Shown: positions 32,511-44,408 of the stretch, one piece after another
How positions within the stretch are numbered: position 1 is the first letter of the stretch
How the letters are laid out: each line of letters starts with the position of its first letter
NCBI GenBank assembly: GCA_015345905.1
Contig: JADDTR010000008.1
Location: forward strand, 62,001-126,000
Length of the DNA: 64,000 bases
Direction of reading: 5' to 3'
Source: Aotearoamyces nothofagi
Taxonomy: Eukaryota; Ascomycota; Leotiomycetes; Leotiales; Tympanidaceae
Notes under the pieces: model-generated
The model's database searches: none
Told to the model about the DNA's origin: nothing
Seen by the model: only the letters and a program-made list of their open reading frames with translations
Program-made: the position numbers and the translations under genes

Positions 32511-33064
32511 TTTCCGAGTATTTACAGACAGCTCCAGCTATGCTGCTTTATATCAAGTAAGCATCTATACAAGACATGTTGTCCGGCTCTAACAATACAT
32601 GAGGTTGATATATGAAAGAGTCAGAGTTTCGGGGATCCACCTTTCCGGTTATCGTCGGCAGATACACTGCGGAGCAGGCTTACCTTATCTTCTTACCAAT
32701 AACGTTACATCTCTTTTTTTTCACGAAAAGACTCCAATGCATATAAAAGTACAAGTCCATAGGGTTAGGGTTAGTATATATAGACAATCTTAGAACGAGA
32801 GAATGCGTATATATAGAATATATAGGCTACTAGCAAAATAAGAGACAATTTGGCGCTATGTGACTATAGTGTACATCACGTACAAGGGGTGATTTTATCT
32901 TTTATATCGATAATCTTCACAGAATGCGAGATAAAAAACGAAAGAGTCTATTACCTGACTCGGCTGCCTCCTACTAAGTTTTTAATGAAACGTATAAAAA
33001 CATTAGTCCTATGGAGTCGCTATCCCTATGCAATCCATGATGCCTGATAGCTAAATCGTCATAA
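32511..33064. other. AT-rich intergenic with telomere-like motif
   Basis: Strongly AT-rich from about 32560. It holds TAGGGTTAGGGTTAG at 32760-32774, two and a half units of the fungal telomere repeat. No gene. Confidence 0.6.
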
Positions 33065-34695
33065 TCATACAGTCTCGATATATCTTCGTACTTCCCTACA
33101 AATGGTGTTAGCAAAGTTTCATGACAGCCGATCAGAAAATATTCAACGTACCAATCCGTAACGGCTTCATCCCAGAGTCTAATCTCATGCTGTCGAGTTC
33201 CACCATAGTGTTCGACAAACTCATCACCAAATACCTCTCTCGCCACGCTTTCAGGTCGCATAAACCTTTCAGTGGCCTCACCAAGACTCTTCGCTAATCT
33301 GATGCCTGGATCTGCCGTTCCACCAACATCTTGGCCTTTGCCAAGTGGTGGCTGCTTAAGTTCTAACTTCTTCTCTACACCTCTCCAGCCGAGTGCCAAG
33401 ATCGCAGACAAGACCAGGTAAGGATTCGTATCCGCGCCTGGGACACGAACTTCAAATCTTGTTGCTCCAGGTTTTGATGTTGGTGGTGCAATCAGGCGAA
33501 CGGAAGCTGCACGATGCTCGAGACCCCACGATACAGTAACTGGGGCCCAGAAATTTTCCACCAGGCGCTTATACGAGTTCACAGTAGGTGCGAGTAATGG
33601 CATAACATCTGGAAGTCCTTCGAGCAGACCCGCAAGAAAATGTCGGCCCAAGTCGGAGAGATCTGCAATGTCATCCCATTTAGCCCCGGCGTCTTTCTTT
33701 TCCCGGAAGAATAGATTCTTTCCATTCTTGTCTACAATGGACACATGCATGTGGCCACTGTTACCTGGAAGACCTTCCCGAGGCTTGGCCATGAAACAAG
33801 GTGTTATGCCATATTTGGTTGCTACTGACTTGACAACATATCTAGGAATTGTTAGCATTAGAAGGCGAGTATCCACAAGGATAAGACTGACTTGAAAAGA
33901 GCTGCTCTATCTGCCATTTGTTCAATCTCCCCAAATGCCAGTGCAGCCTCGTAAACGCCAGGCCCGCTCTCTGTATGCCATCCTTCGATATTTGTCTCGA
34001 ACTTCTCGCACGCATCGAAGATACCGTAAAAGTATTCCTTGTTATGTAATGGTCTCGTCAGACTGTATCCGAACATGCCCTCGGTGAGTGATGGCAGAGA
34101 ATTGACTGGGTTATTTCGAAGGAAGGTCGCAGTGGAAGAATTATTTCGTTCGGAAATCGGAGCATTCGAATTGGCAGTAGACGGAGCTCTGAAGTGGAAG
34201 AACTCGTATTCAGCTAGAGAATCAGTCAGGGCACATCCAGCATATAATAGATAGGTTATTGGACGTACCTCCAGCCATTGCACCTAAGCCTTTAGCCACA
34301 AGTGGTGCCAAAGCTGTCTTCAGCAAGCCTCTCGGGCACGCGCTGATTGGCTGTTGTGTATCTGGGTCAAAAAAGCTGACCAGGAAGAATGGAATCTCGT
34401 CCTCCCACGGTATCCGCCTGAAAGAGCTCAGATCTGGGATTGCAATCAAATCATGGTACCCGTTCTCCTTGTTGCTGATCTTGAGCTCCTTGAAGTATGT
34501 CTGGTCGTGCATGTCCCACCCAAAGATGACGGAGCAAAAGCCGAAGCCTGCTGTAGCTATCGAAAGGAACTTCTTCTTGGAGACGAGCTTTCCGCGGAGT
34601 TGGCCATCGACGTCGACACCGGCCAGCTTGACCTTTGTGTCGTCCCTGAGAAGCTCCGGCAACGACTCGGCCGTTATCTCCTTCTTATCCGGCAT
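33065..34695 (-). CDS. Glutamine synthetase-like enzyme (GS-I/FluG-C type)
   Basis: Member of the glutamine synthetase superfamily of the prokaryote-like type found in fungi and in the C-terminal half of FluG; likely an ATP-dependent gamma-glutamyl amide ligase, with amine acceptor unknown. Four exons, 34269-34695, 33892-34213, 33152-33841 and 33065-33095, give 489 residues; introns are 55, 50 and 56 nt. The last exon holds only 31 nt and supplies the ending DWEVRRYIETV; without it the frame would run on into non-family sequence. The N-terminal beta-grasp part has VDVDGQLRGKLVS, the ATP/metal region GNSGHMHVSI, the glutamate loop GLEHRAASVRLI, and FEVRVPGADTNPYLVLSAILALG follow. It lacks an amidohydrolase domain, so it is not full FluG. 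Probably cytosolic. Confidence 0.87.
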
Positions 34696-36613
34696 TGTGT
34701 GTGAGAGTCGGAGGGGTGTTCAGACGGCAGACAGCTTATGAGCTCGTGGTTCGAAGCAACGGCTATATGAGATGAACGTCGATCCAGGACGGGATGGATG
34801 GAGACGGAGGAAGCTGTGCCAGCAATTGGTCTTGTCCAGTGGGTCGATTTGAGAGACTGGGACACAAGAGAGTAACTGGAGGCCAGGTCGTGTGTCGCGA
34901 GCAATAGAGGAAGCTGGTGTGTTGCGGGACACAGGCGGCGCGACAGCTTGCGGGTTGCGATAAGCAATTGACGAGTAGAAGCCACAGGACGGTTATGACA
35001 AGCATTTACTGGGTATGCATGCACGCGGCACGGCACCGTATCACAGCACAGCACTGGGCGCTGGGGCTGGGGCTGGGGACGGGCAGCCAACAGGCCCGAG
35101 CAGGCCGGCAGCGGGTTGCGCGAAGCCTAGAGAGCCGCTGCGCCCACGACCAGCACAGTGCTGGCAGTGCGTGCTGCAGCGGCTTAGAGCAGCCAGCCCA
35201 GTAATCGCGCGGGCGGTCCAGCGTGTTTGCGCTGCCGGTGGCCGCTGTGGCCAGCGGCCTTGGCCCTGGAGGGTGCTGCAACGGGGGCTTGTTTCGGTTC
35301 GTTATCGCCGGCACTGACTGTCGTCATCGTCATTGTCGCCGCCTCCGCCCTGCCGCCGGTCAGTGGTCAGTGGCCAGTGGTCAAAGTGGTCAGCCAGCGG
35401 CCAGCGGTCAGCGGTCAGTGGCCAGTCCCGCGGCCCCCGCCGAGGCTGACGCCGGCTCGTGCCCTCCAGCCCTCCAGCCTCCAGCCCTCCAGCTCCCTGC
35501 CCGGCCCCCGTTACGTCCGATCAGCGCGCGTATTACCTACTGTACTGTATATCACCTGGATGTCTCTATCTCGTCTCAGCAGAGCCTGCACTTTTACATA
35601 ATACCACGTCGCAGAGCAAAGCATCGGTCCCGATACCGCTGGCTGCCAGTATGTGCCCATCTGTGCCCATCTGTGCCCTGGCCCGTAGTCACGTGGCCGG
35701 CACTGCTGCTGCCACGGTCCGCAACGGGTCCTCGCGGCAGCCTGCCAGCACTCTCCAGCTGTCCAGACCTGGAACAGTGCCTTCCCCGGTCGGGCTGCGA
35801 CATCTGCCCTGGCTGTCCTGTCCAGTCGTGCCTCGGCCAGAGGGGGCATCGCACAGGAATCACAAAATCGAGAGTGCGCCCGGGCAGCTCTACGCCCATA
35901 CAGCGCCTGTCGCGATTGTCTTTGCCCTGCCTGGGTGTCGATGCTCGCACGGTGAACGCGACCGACGGCGAGCAATGCCGACAACCCCAGCTCTCGGCAT
36001 CCCAACGGCGAACACTGGCCGCTGGCACTGGCGCTGGCACTGGCACTGACACTGACCGCTGACCATTAACTATTAGCTGCGGGCCGCTGCTGACTGCCCA
36101 GTAACAGCCGACGCTGGCGGAGCCGCCGGAGCCTGGGAAAGTAATGCTCCGCACGTGCTCCCTGGGTGTGCAGATAAGGAGGACGGACTCTAGAGGCCTC
36201 AAGGATTCCACCGGTCTCGGGCCCTCGACACCCTTTTCTGGAGTAGGTATCAGCCTAGCTCCCTATCGGGCCCTACTACGCCTACCTACACACCCACCAC
36301 TGGCTATATTCACTGTCGTTTCGTTCCAGCACCCGCCCTTCTTCTTCTCCATCAACCTCTTTGCTTGCAGCCGTTTCATCTGCAGATTCTCCGTCGTCCC
36401 TCGTCGAGACCGTCCTTGCTGTCGCACGTTATCTGTGAGTGCTGCTGTCGTACGCAAACATCCCATTACTATCTAGAGGGGCGAATTTTAAGCGAGTCGG
36501 CGTTTGAAATGCCATGAGCCCAATTTATATTGAGGGGGATCGGGCTAACATCACCTGCTTTAGTACTCAGCAACTACATCTAGAATCTTTGCCTCTAGAA
36601 GTCGCTCGCAAAG
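34696..36613. other. Long GC-rich simple-sequence region
   Basis: Non-coding in my reading although nearly all six frames are open, a result of GC-rich low-complexity sequence. It includes a cluster of CAGTGG/CCAGCGG-type motifs (GGTCAGTGGCCAGTGG variants) at 35358-35428 and a GCTGGCACTGGCACTGACACTG-like run at about 36015-36062. The last 130 bp before 36614 may be the leader of the next gene. Confidence 0.55.
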
Positions 36614-37920
36614 ATGTCTTCCAATACTAATGGAGGAAACACCATCAACAGCTTCGGCATGGGCCGGTTGCATCACAGGAATGCTATTGTCACTGGGGCT
36701 GCTGGGTAAGATAGAGCATTTCCAACTTCGTCTCGCCCCAATTCGTTCCATTCTACGTGTCATCCGCGGATTTGCTACCGTGTGGCCTCGCTAGCAGGAC
36801 CTCTTCTTGAGCTTTCGCCATGTTTTGATCTTTCCGAAGTTTCCATGTCTAGGAATGCAGTCACGTGGAATACTCATTAGCTACTTGCTCTGAACCTTCG
36901 CCCGTGCATCAAAATGCCCAATTCCTTCAGTTATGCAGCATCACTCTGAAAATTGTTTATTTCACTGCACTCAAGCTAATCATTCATAGTGGCATCGGTC
37001 TCGAGACATGTATCCTTTTTGCTCGAGAAGGTGCCAACGTCCTCATGGCTGATATCTCACGCCCAGCCCTTGAGAAGGCGGCTGCCAAGTTACGCCAACT
37101 TGTGCCATCCGCACACAAAGTTGACATCCAAGTATGCGCCAAAGGATTCCATAATTCCTCCCAAGCTAACCAACTATAGGTCTGTGATGTCTCCAAAGAA
37201 TCTGCAATTGAGGCTCTTGTCAACCACGTCGACCCATGGGGTGGTGTAGATATCATGTTCAACAACGCTGGTATAATGCATGCCGATGATGCTGATGCCA
37301 TTGATACCCCAGAGAAGATCTGGGATCTCACCCAAGCCATCAACGTCAAGGGTGTATGGTTCGGCTGCAAGCATGCCATTCTCTCTCTCCGCAAGCACAA
37401 GAAGACGCGTGGTTCCATCATCAACACTGCCTCGGTCGTCGCACTCGTCGGATCCGCAACCCCGCAGCTGGCATACACAGCATCCAAAGGAGCCGTATTG
37501 GCACTAACGCGAGAATTGGCTATTGTCCATGCCCGTGAAGGCTACAGGTTCAACGCTCTCTGCCCAGCTCCTCTCAACACGCCTCTTCTCCAGGACTGGC
37601 TCGGAGACGACAAGCCAAAGAGATTGAGACGTGAGATTCATTTCCCAAGTGGTAGATTCGGCGAAGCTATCGAGCAAGCTCAAGCAGTTCTTTTCCTTGC
37701 AAGTGACGAGTCTAGCTTCATCAACGGCCAGGTACATTTGCCGAATACCACGTTCAGGACAATTTAGCTAATAAAATTACAGGACTTCGTTGTTGACGGC
37801 GGTATGACTAAGGCTTACGTCACTCCAGAGGGGCCACCTCTTCCAGGCCCAAAGAACAACGCTCTCCGCAGCTCCCAGGTCGATGCCATCCGCGGCACCG
37901 GCATCTATTCTAATTTATAG
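36614..37920 (+). CDS. Short-chain dehydrogenase/reductase
   Basis: Classical SDR oxidoreductase, NAD(P)-dependent, substrate unknown. Four exons, 36614-36705, 36990-37131, 37180-37731 and 37783-37920, give 307 residues. The first intron is 284 nt, unusually long for this window, with GTAAGA, an AAGCTAATC branch and CATAG; it splits the TGAAGGIGLE cofactor loop, so both ends are fixed by the motif. NNAG at about residues 106-109, the INTAS serine, and YTASKG (Tyr177, Lys181) form the active site; the C-terminal DFVVDGGMTKAYVTPEG is typical of the family. No targeting signal. ATGs within the long intron are not used if this model is right. Not related closely in sequence to the SDR at 453. Confidence 0.86.
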
Positions 37921-40733
37921 ATGGTGCATCCATTTTCTTGCATTGCGGGCTTGGTTTTGCTGTATGTTCTGCTCAGACGGGGTGTCGAAGACATCAGGAT
38001 AATTAAGAGAAGAATAGAGATAGCTGGATACCTTTCTGTTTTTTTCGTGCTGTGATTTCTGAATTTTTGGATCTTTCTGGCTTCTTGGTGCGCTTTAAGA
38101 TAGTACTACAATGTGATGCGATATGAAAGATGCCTAGTGCAGTACAAGTTCCATGTGAAACAAGGGACCTACCGCATGCAATACCGGCCTCTATCCAGAC
38201 CCCTTCACGAACCGCCGATCTTCGGAGTCCCATCTAGTGCCCGGCTCCTGTCTTCCACCAGATAACCAAGATACGGTCGGAACGGCAAGTAATATCAAAC
38301 GTCATTGCCAAGCTGTACGGACGGCGCAGGCGGGGGGGGGGTTCGAGGATAGGAGTCTAAACTCCGCCGGCCGGACAAGGCAGGCCATCTCGCAGCGCTG
38401 TGGCTGAGGGCTGGGGTAGGGGAAGCTAGCGGTGACCATTGTAGCCTGGGAGCCTGGGAGCCTGGCAGCCAAGAAACGGCACTGTAGTTGGCCGGAGTGG
38501 AGTCAGCCGCACGCAGAGGGCGAGTGGGGTGGGGGAGGAGAGCAGGGCAGGCAAGCAGGCGGGTAAGCGGCTAAGTTAGCCGAATCGAATCGTATACCCG
38601 CAAAGCCATCTCATATATACATATATCATCCATGCTGCTCAAGATTTCGCCAGCGCGCTGCGCCGCGGACGGGATCAGGGGGATTTACGGGATCAGAGAC
38701 GTGAGGCACGGATAGCGAGTATTCGACGAGTAGCCGGTGGCGATCGCCGTGCCGTCTGCATGCCACGGTGCGAGTCGGGGAAACTCTGCGTGGGAAAGAC
38801 AGCGTGTTCTTGGCTTCGCATGCGTCTACTCGCTCGGTCTGGTAGGACCGGAGGGGTCGTTGAGGAGTGCGTTGTGGATGGCCTGGTAGTGGTGCGTGTG
38901 GGTATGTATGTATGTATGTATGATACTTTGTATGTCTCTCGTCTTTGGGGGCTTGTGCGGCGGTGTGGGTCTAGGGTCAAACCTTTATAGAGAACTTGGT
39001 GCTTCTTGGATTGGTCTTCCGGTGCTTTTATTCATCTTCAATGGACGCGCTCGAATTGTAGAATAGGAATAGGCGTAGGAAAGCTGAATGGTTGGTGGAG
39101 GAAAGCTGGCGGTTTCCTTTCTGCATGCCGACAACATGGGATCTGCATTGTGGTATATATCGTTGACTATTGGCACACAAGGTATAGTATATATGCTATT
39201 TACTTCAAATCTTTGCTGAACAGCCTCTGTGACGCGAGTTACACAACGAGAAAAAAAGGAAGGGAAAGAATAAATCTACAATGCATCGGGATCCTCTAGT
39301 CACCTGCAGAAATCTGTTCTACGTGTACTACTCTCCACGCGTGCAAAATAGCCAAAAAAATATATATATATATAAAAGCAAGGGGCAAAATAGCAAAAGA
39401 ACCATCATCGAGTGATACCGCTGTATCGCTCTAGGAAAGAAACTACTAACCGGGGCTCGCGGCTGGCGTATACTGGTGTATTGCCCCGGTGTTGGTTGTC
39501 TTATAGGGGGGCAGGCGTCGCTGTCGAGTTGTCGAGCTGCCGATGTTCGTGAGTGCCCCCCTGGCCAGAAGCCGGGTAGCACAGCGGAAAGGAATAAGAT
39601 CACACTCTCTTACCGCTGCACCACCCGGCTTGTTGGAGGATAAAGGGCTTATTCGCGGCTATATGGGCGTGGTGGCCTGGGCAGGGCAGGGCGGAGTGAA
39701 TATCAAGAATGTCTGCGTCTTTGTGATTGGTCCGTGCGGTGCCGTACATCACCCCGGGCCCGAAGACTTGCTCGTGCTCGCTACGTGGAAGCCGAGATTG
39801 ATTGGTATAATATAGGATGCTATAAGGGGCATATTCTTGATATGTACCTTACATATATAGTACTGCTATTGGTAGTACTGCATATATTACTGTGTCTGGT
39901 GCTGTATCTAGTGCTGTATCTAGTGCTGTATGCTGTATATACTTCACCCGCCTCCAGCATCCCCAGTATTCCCAGTATACCCTGCACAGCTCCACCAGGG
40001 ACGAGACACAATCTCAACCCTCCTATGCCTGTCTGGTCGAGACGGGATCGACAAAACAGTCTTCCGGATAAGATCCGCCAAGCCTCGCCGCGTCATCGGG
40101 ATCCCTCTGCCGCGCAAGCCATCGAGGCGCCGCCGGGGCGGGACGGCGCCGTCTGGATCGTTTCGTTTCGTCGCCGTCCCTGGCCCGCACTGTCTGTGCT
40201 CTGTTTCGCCAGCAGCTGCTTAGAAAAGGTGCAGCCTCCATTGGTCCGCTGTGCAGGCCACAGGCCGGGCCGCCTCGCGCTTCCCCTTCTTTCCTGGGGA
40301 TGCATCTTGCATTGCCGGCATGGGCCTTCTGCTTGTCCTCTGCAAGGGGCTCTGCTGGACGGGCCTGGCAGAGATCGGATTTGGGTACAGCTCCGCGTTG
40401 CGGCTAATTGGAGGCACTGCAGCCGCGTAAGGAGCTGACGCTCCTGCTTTTGGCCGGCTGTTATTGGCTCTGTGAATATCCTCACTGTTGAATGATGTTG
40501 ATCTTCGAGAAACAGGTACAGTATGCTGGCAGTGTGTGTATTTCCTGGATGGAGGGAAATGGATATATATTCGGGGTCAAGTCCTTCTACTCTTCAACTA
40601 CCAGTCTCATTGTCCTCTCTCACTCAGGCCTGGTTCTTCAGTCATCTCGCTGCATTTATACGATCACTTTGATATATTCCATCTTTTCTCAAGCTACATA
40701 TTATACTCTCTCCTATAAGGCTCATCTTTAGCA
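37921..40733. other. Long non-coding region with simple repeats
   Basis: 2.8 kb without a supported gene. Contents: a run of ten G (38332-38341), GCCTGGGAG-type short tandem copies near 38450, a TATG microsatellite near 38900, an AT microsatellite near 39360-39375, a tRNA-like hairpin at 39569-39631, a GTGCTGTATCTA minisatellite near 39860-39950, and GC-rich sequence at 40000-40440. The promoter of the dioxygenase gene is in the last 250 bp. Confidence 0.5.
39569..39631. other. tRNA-like imperfect hairpin
   Basis: A 19-bp stem, 39569-39587 against 39613-39631 (arms begin AAGCCGGG and end CCCGGCTT), with three A/C mismatches and a 25-nt loop. On the minus strand the first half reads like the start of a tRNA (GCCGGGTGGTGCAGCGGTAAGAG), but a normal anticodon stem and T-loop are absent, so it is not called a tRNA gene. 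Confidence 0.4.
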
Positions 40734-41789
40734 ATGAAGCTTTTCCAACTTGCCCAACTTGCCTCAGCCGGCTTCGCTGTCCTGACAGCTGCCCACCCAG
40801 GTGGCCATGAGGACCATGGCATACAGCCATATGCCAAGAGAGACGTGTACTCCAATGCACGCAGGAGTCTCTCGGGGTGTGCCAACCACGCCAAGGCTCG
40901 TGCTCTCAAAGAACGCACCGATGCTCGTCGCAGGTCTGCTGTCAACAAGATCAGGAAACGCAACGAGCTCCGAGTCCGTGATACTGACTCGGTACTCAAC
41001 ACCTCCCACCACTCCAACACAACCACCATCACGGCAAACAGCAGCGACGCCGACATCTTCTCGTCCAACCCGACCTGCATTCTGAACCCCGAAGGCGAAA
41101 CCGGCCCCTACTGGGTCAAGGGCGAACACATCCGCGCCGACTTGAGAGAGGGCGAGCCGGGCGTCCCCGTCATCATCGACGGTCAATTCATCGACATAGA
41201 CACCTGCGAGCCAATCGAAGGTGTCTACTGGGACATCTGGAACTGCAACTCAACCGGTGTCTATTCCGGCGTCGTCGAGACCGGCAACGGCAATACGGAC
41301 GACGCAGCGAATATCAACGCGACCTTCCTCCGCGGCATCCAGCGCACCGACGCCGACGGCGTAGCCCAATTCCAGACCGTCTTCCCCGGCCACTATTCCG
41401 GCCGCACAACCCACCACCACATCATCGCCCACCTCAACGCCACCCTCCTCCCCAACAACACCCTCACAGGCGGGACCGTGGCGCACGTCGGCCAGGCCTT
41501 CTGGGACCAAGACCTGATCTACGCCGTCGAGGCTACGTATCCGTACAACACGAACAACGCCACCCTCACGACGAACGTGGACGACCGTATCTTCTCGGAA
41601 GAGACGGAGGACTCGGACTCGGATCCGGTGCTGGAGTATGTTTACTTGGGTGATAGCCTGCAGGACGGCCTCTTTGCCTGGATCACGCTGGCTGTCAACA
41701 CGTCGTCCCAGTATGATCCGAACTACAGCTTTGTGATGACCGACGCCGGCGGTGTCGCCGAGCAGGGCGGTGAAGTCATCGTCGACTAG
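40734..41789 (+). CDS. Secreted intradiol ring-cleavage dioxygenase
   Basis: Extracellular member of the intradiol dioxygenase family (protocatechuate 3,4-/catechol 1,2-dioxygenase fold), using non-heme Fe(III) to open catechol rings between the hydroxyls; fungal secreted members act on lignin- or plant-phenol-derived catechols. Single exon, 351 residues. Residues 1-20 are a signal peptide, followed by a basic propeptide-like stretch to about 82 (RRRSAVNKIRKR) and a Ser/Thr/Asn linker. The core starts at CILNPEGETGPYWV. Iron ligands are probably Tyr177 in GVYSG, Tyr221 in FPGHYSGRT and the His pair 227/229 in HHHI. VYWDIWNCN and DADGVAQFQTVFPG are family blocks. Multiple N-glycosylation sites fit export. 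Stands alone; not part of a beta-ketoadipate cluster here. Confidence 0.88.
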   Translation: MKLFQLAQLASAGFAVLTAAHPGGHEDHGIQPYAKRDVYSNARRSLSGCANHAKARALKERTDARRRSAVNKIRKRNELRVRDTDSVLNTSHHSNTTTITANSSDADIFSSNPTCILNPEGETGPYWVKGEHIRADLREGEPGVPVIIDGQFIDIDTCEPIEGVYWDIWNCNSTGVYSGVVETGNGNTDDAANINATFLRGIQRTDADGVAQFQTVFPGHYSGRTTHHHIIAHLNATLLPNNTLTGGTVAHVGQAFWDQDLIYAVEATYPYNTNNATLTTNVDDRIFSEETEDSDSDPVLEYVYLGDSLQDGLFAWITLAVNTSSQYDPNYSFVMTDAGGVAEQGGEVIVD

Positions 41790-44408
41790 AGTGCTGGGAG
41801 ACTGCGAGGGGTTTCTTCCGTCTGGGTTGTAAGCGGTTGAATCTGGTCTGCTGGGCGGTAGTGCTTCTGGAAACGTCATCTCTGTGATCATGTATACAGA
41901 TAGATAGCCTCGCTGAAAGCTTCAACGCACAGCAATAACAGAATCCATGCATCCCAATCATCCTCTCCATCTCTCCGTTCCGATATATATATAACCCAGC
42001 TAACTCCCTGTTGCCCGTCTCTGATGCGAAGCACACATAAAGTAATCCAGCAACCTCCCTGCATAAATCTCTACCCGGTGGCGAGGGTGGAGAAGCACTA
42101 TCGACCTGATACCGTCAATCAAGAGCTCAGCAGCCCATTGCCAGAAGCAGAGAAATACCTGTTACGTATATATTACTTATCAGATATGTACAAGAAGAAT
42201 AGGAGGCTGGTAGAAAAGAAGTGTTTAACAACCTGGCATTAACATTAGGATACTGGGTTCAAGCAGGGTTTAAAGGCTGAGGGTTGAGGTACTGGATTTG
42301 GAGGGATCATTCATTGTATAGTTATATTAGAAACTTCACCTTTCAGGAATGCTCGATTAGATGCAAAATGGTTGATTAATCATACCTTAAAGACTGTGGT
42401 GAACTTTCTAAATCCCTGCCGGAAGCGATGCGTATTCAGACTTATGTCCCCGTACTGTATCTGTCTCACCTATCGCGAGGACGAGAGACTCTACTCGGCA
42501 AGTAGTGTGACGACCCAGTTGCCTAAGCCATTGCTCCTCATATATCCCGTCACCGGCCCACACCTCGCCGTCGATACTCTATCCCGCTGCTGGACGCATT
42601 CTCGCCGTTAGCTACATTTCTCGCCGTCGCGGAACCAACAGCCAGATATCCCACAAAAAAAAAAAGGCACAGCACAAGACCTGTGATTACAGAAGCAGAC
42701 ACTCCCGCATCCCCTCCACCATCCGCCTGCCGAAGGGTTTTCCCCGGACGCTCTCCTTCTGTTAGAAAGAAGTCTCAGGCTCGAGGATGGTGTGCTGGCT
42801 TAGAGGAGCTGATCTGCGGCTTTATAGAAGAAGAGGACGGTTGGTGAATTGGCAGACCCCGAACGTGGCGCAAGGCAGAGAGTGCCCGGCGGGTCTGGCT
42901 TGTCCAGATAGAGCAAAGCTCGAGGGGGAGGGGGATGCTGAAAGTAAGCTGGAGACAGCTTCGCGGAGACCGTCGAAGCTAGCATGTCAGGAACGGAAGG
43001 AAGAGAGAGCGAGAGAGAGAACAATGCTTCGGATGCCGATATAACAAATATGGTATCGGAGGTGATATCGGACATGGTACTGCGTCGAGGTGCTGTTGCC
43101 GCCCGATATCTCGTCACCGGCAACCACTCCAGCGCTGGTCAGATCCGTCACCGTCACGTAAGTTCTCGCCATCTAGCATTCAAAAGCAGCTTGGGAGCAA
43201 CTGCCGCGAGGATTCTCTGATAAGTTGATCAAGAGTATAGGAGAGACAGAGGTGAGGCGTGTATCTGAGCAAAAGCCCGGTATGCAGAGGACGAGGAGAG
43301 GCGAAAGGCTGGGGTATTGTAGCTTTTATATTCAAGTAATCATGTCTCGGGGTCTTGAATCGTTTGATTGCATCGTGGCTGAGAAGTTATAATATTGGTA
43401 AAGCTGGCTGTGTATATGAGATGCTGGCGGCGCAGACTTTTGCCGGGCAATGTACAGGTACATCCTATAATCCCCAGAGTCTCAGCCACGAACTTCCGAC
43501 TCTAGAGAACGCACCGTTTTGTTCCCACCCCTTTCCATCCCCCCTCCTTTCCATCCACGCACCCTCCCACCCCTGACCCACAACATCAAATCCAGAAAAA
43601 AGCAATCACATCCCCCCCTCTAGAGCCAGTCTAGCAACCAACCACTTACCAGCCTCGATCTTCCCACCTTCCGCCCCTATCATCTCTAAAACACCGGGAC
43701 GGAACCCCCAGAGAGAGAACTCACCCCCACAACCGCCTCGTCACTCTCCAGAAGCCGAGGCTTGAACAAGAACATGACATTCTCCGCCCCAACCCCCCAA
43801 CTCTGCACGCTCAGTCAAAGGGTATCACCACCTGACTAGAGGAGCGGATCGAGAACACGAGTTCTTCAGCTGTGTGGGAGTTGATGATGCGGAGAGGGAG
43901 TCTTTTTATGAATCAGAACACAAAGCAACAGGTATATCAGGTGCTCAGATGGGGGGGAGCGTAGTGTCCGCTCTCGAAAGGCTGGGGCTAGAGCGTTGCG
44001 TCCTTGAGTGTTGGGGTTCCGAATCGACATGGCGGATGTTCTAGTAGAAACAGGATATTGGGCTAACTAGCTATAAACGCGATAGGGAAAGGAAACTAAA
44101 CTAGAAGAGTCTCGAGACTGTGGTGAATACGACGACGGGATAGCCGATGGCCACAGACAGAAGCCTCATATTCTCTTAGGCTTTGTTGGTTATCTGGCGG
44201 ACTCCCATACACCGTTCAGTGTGACCCCAATTTCCGCTCCTTCGCCAATCACCTCCATCTATGCTTCAAGTTAACTTACATGTTCTGTATCAAATACTCT
44301 CCGAATCTAGCATCGCTACGATACAAGGCATTGCACGTGATTCGAGTCAGTCACGTGAGACAACGGCCTGACAAAAAGGTCTTCTCATTCTCTCGTAAGG
44401 GTATCCTA
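41790..44408. other. Long non-coding region
   Basis: 2.6 kb without a supported gene. It contains a 12-A run near 42652, minus-strand TATA-like elements near 42820 and 43335, and a coding-like minus-strand trace at about 43640-43890 (see findings). Two CACGTG cores lie at 44334-44339 and 44352-44357, just behind the permease stop codon. Confidence 0.45.

Noticed and set aside
35223-36062. Open frame of 279 codons
   Set aside because: Lies in CAGTGG/CCAGCGG simple sequence where nearly all frames are open; no motif, start context or introns.
39569-39631. A functional tRNA gene
   Set aside because: The acceptor-like arms pair, but there is no proper anticodon stem-loop or T-loop.
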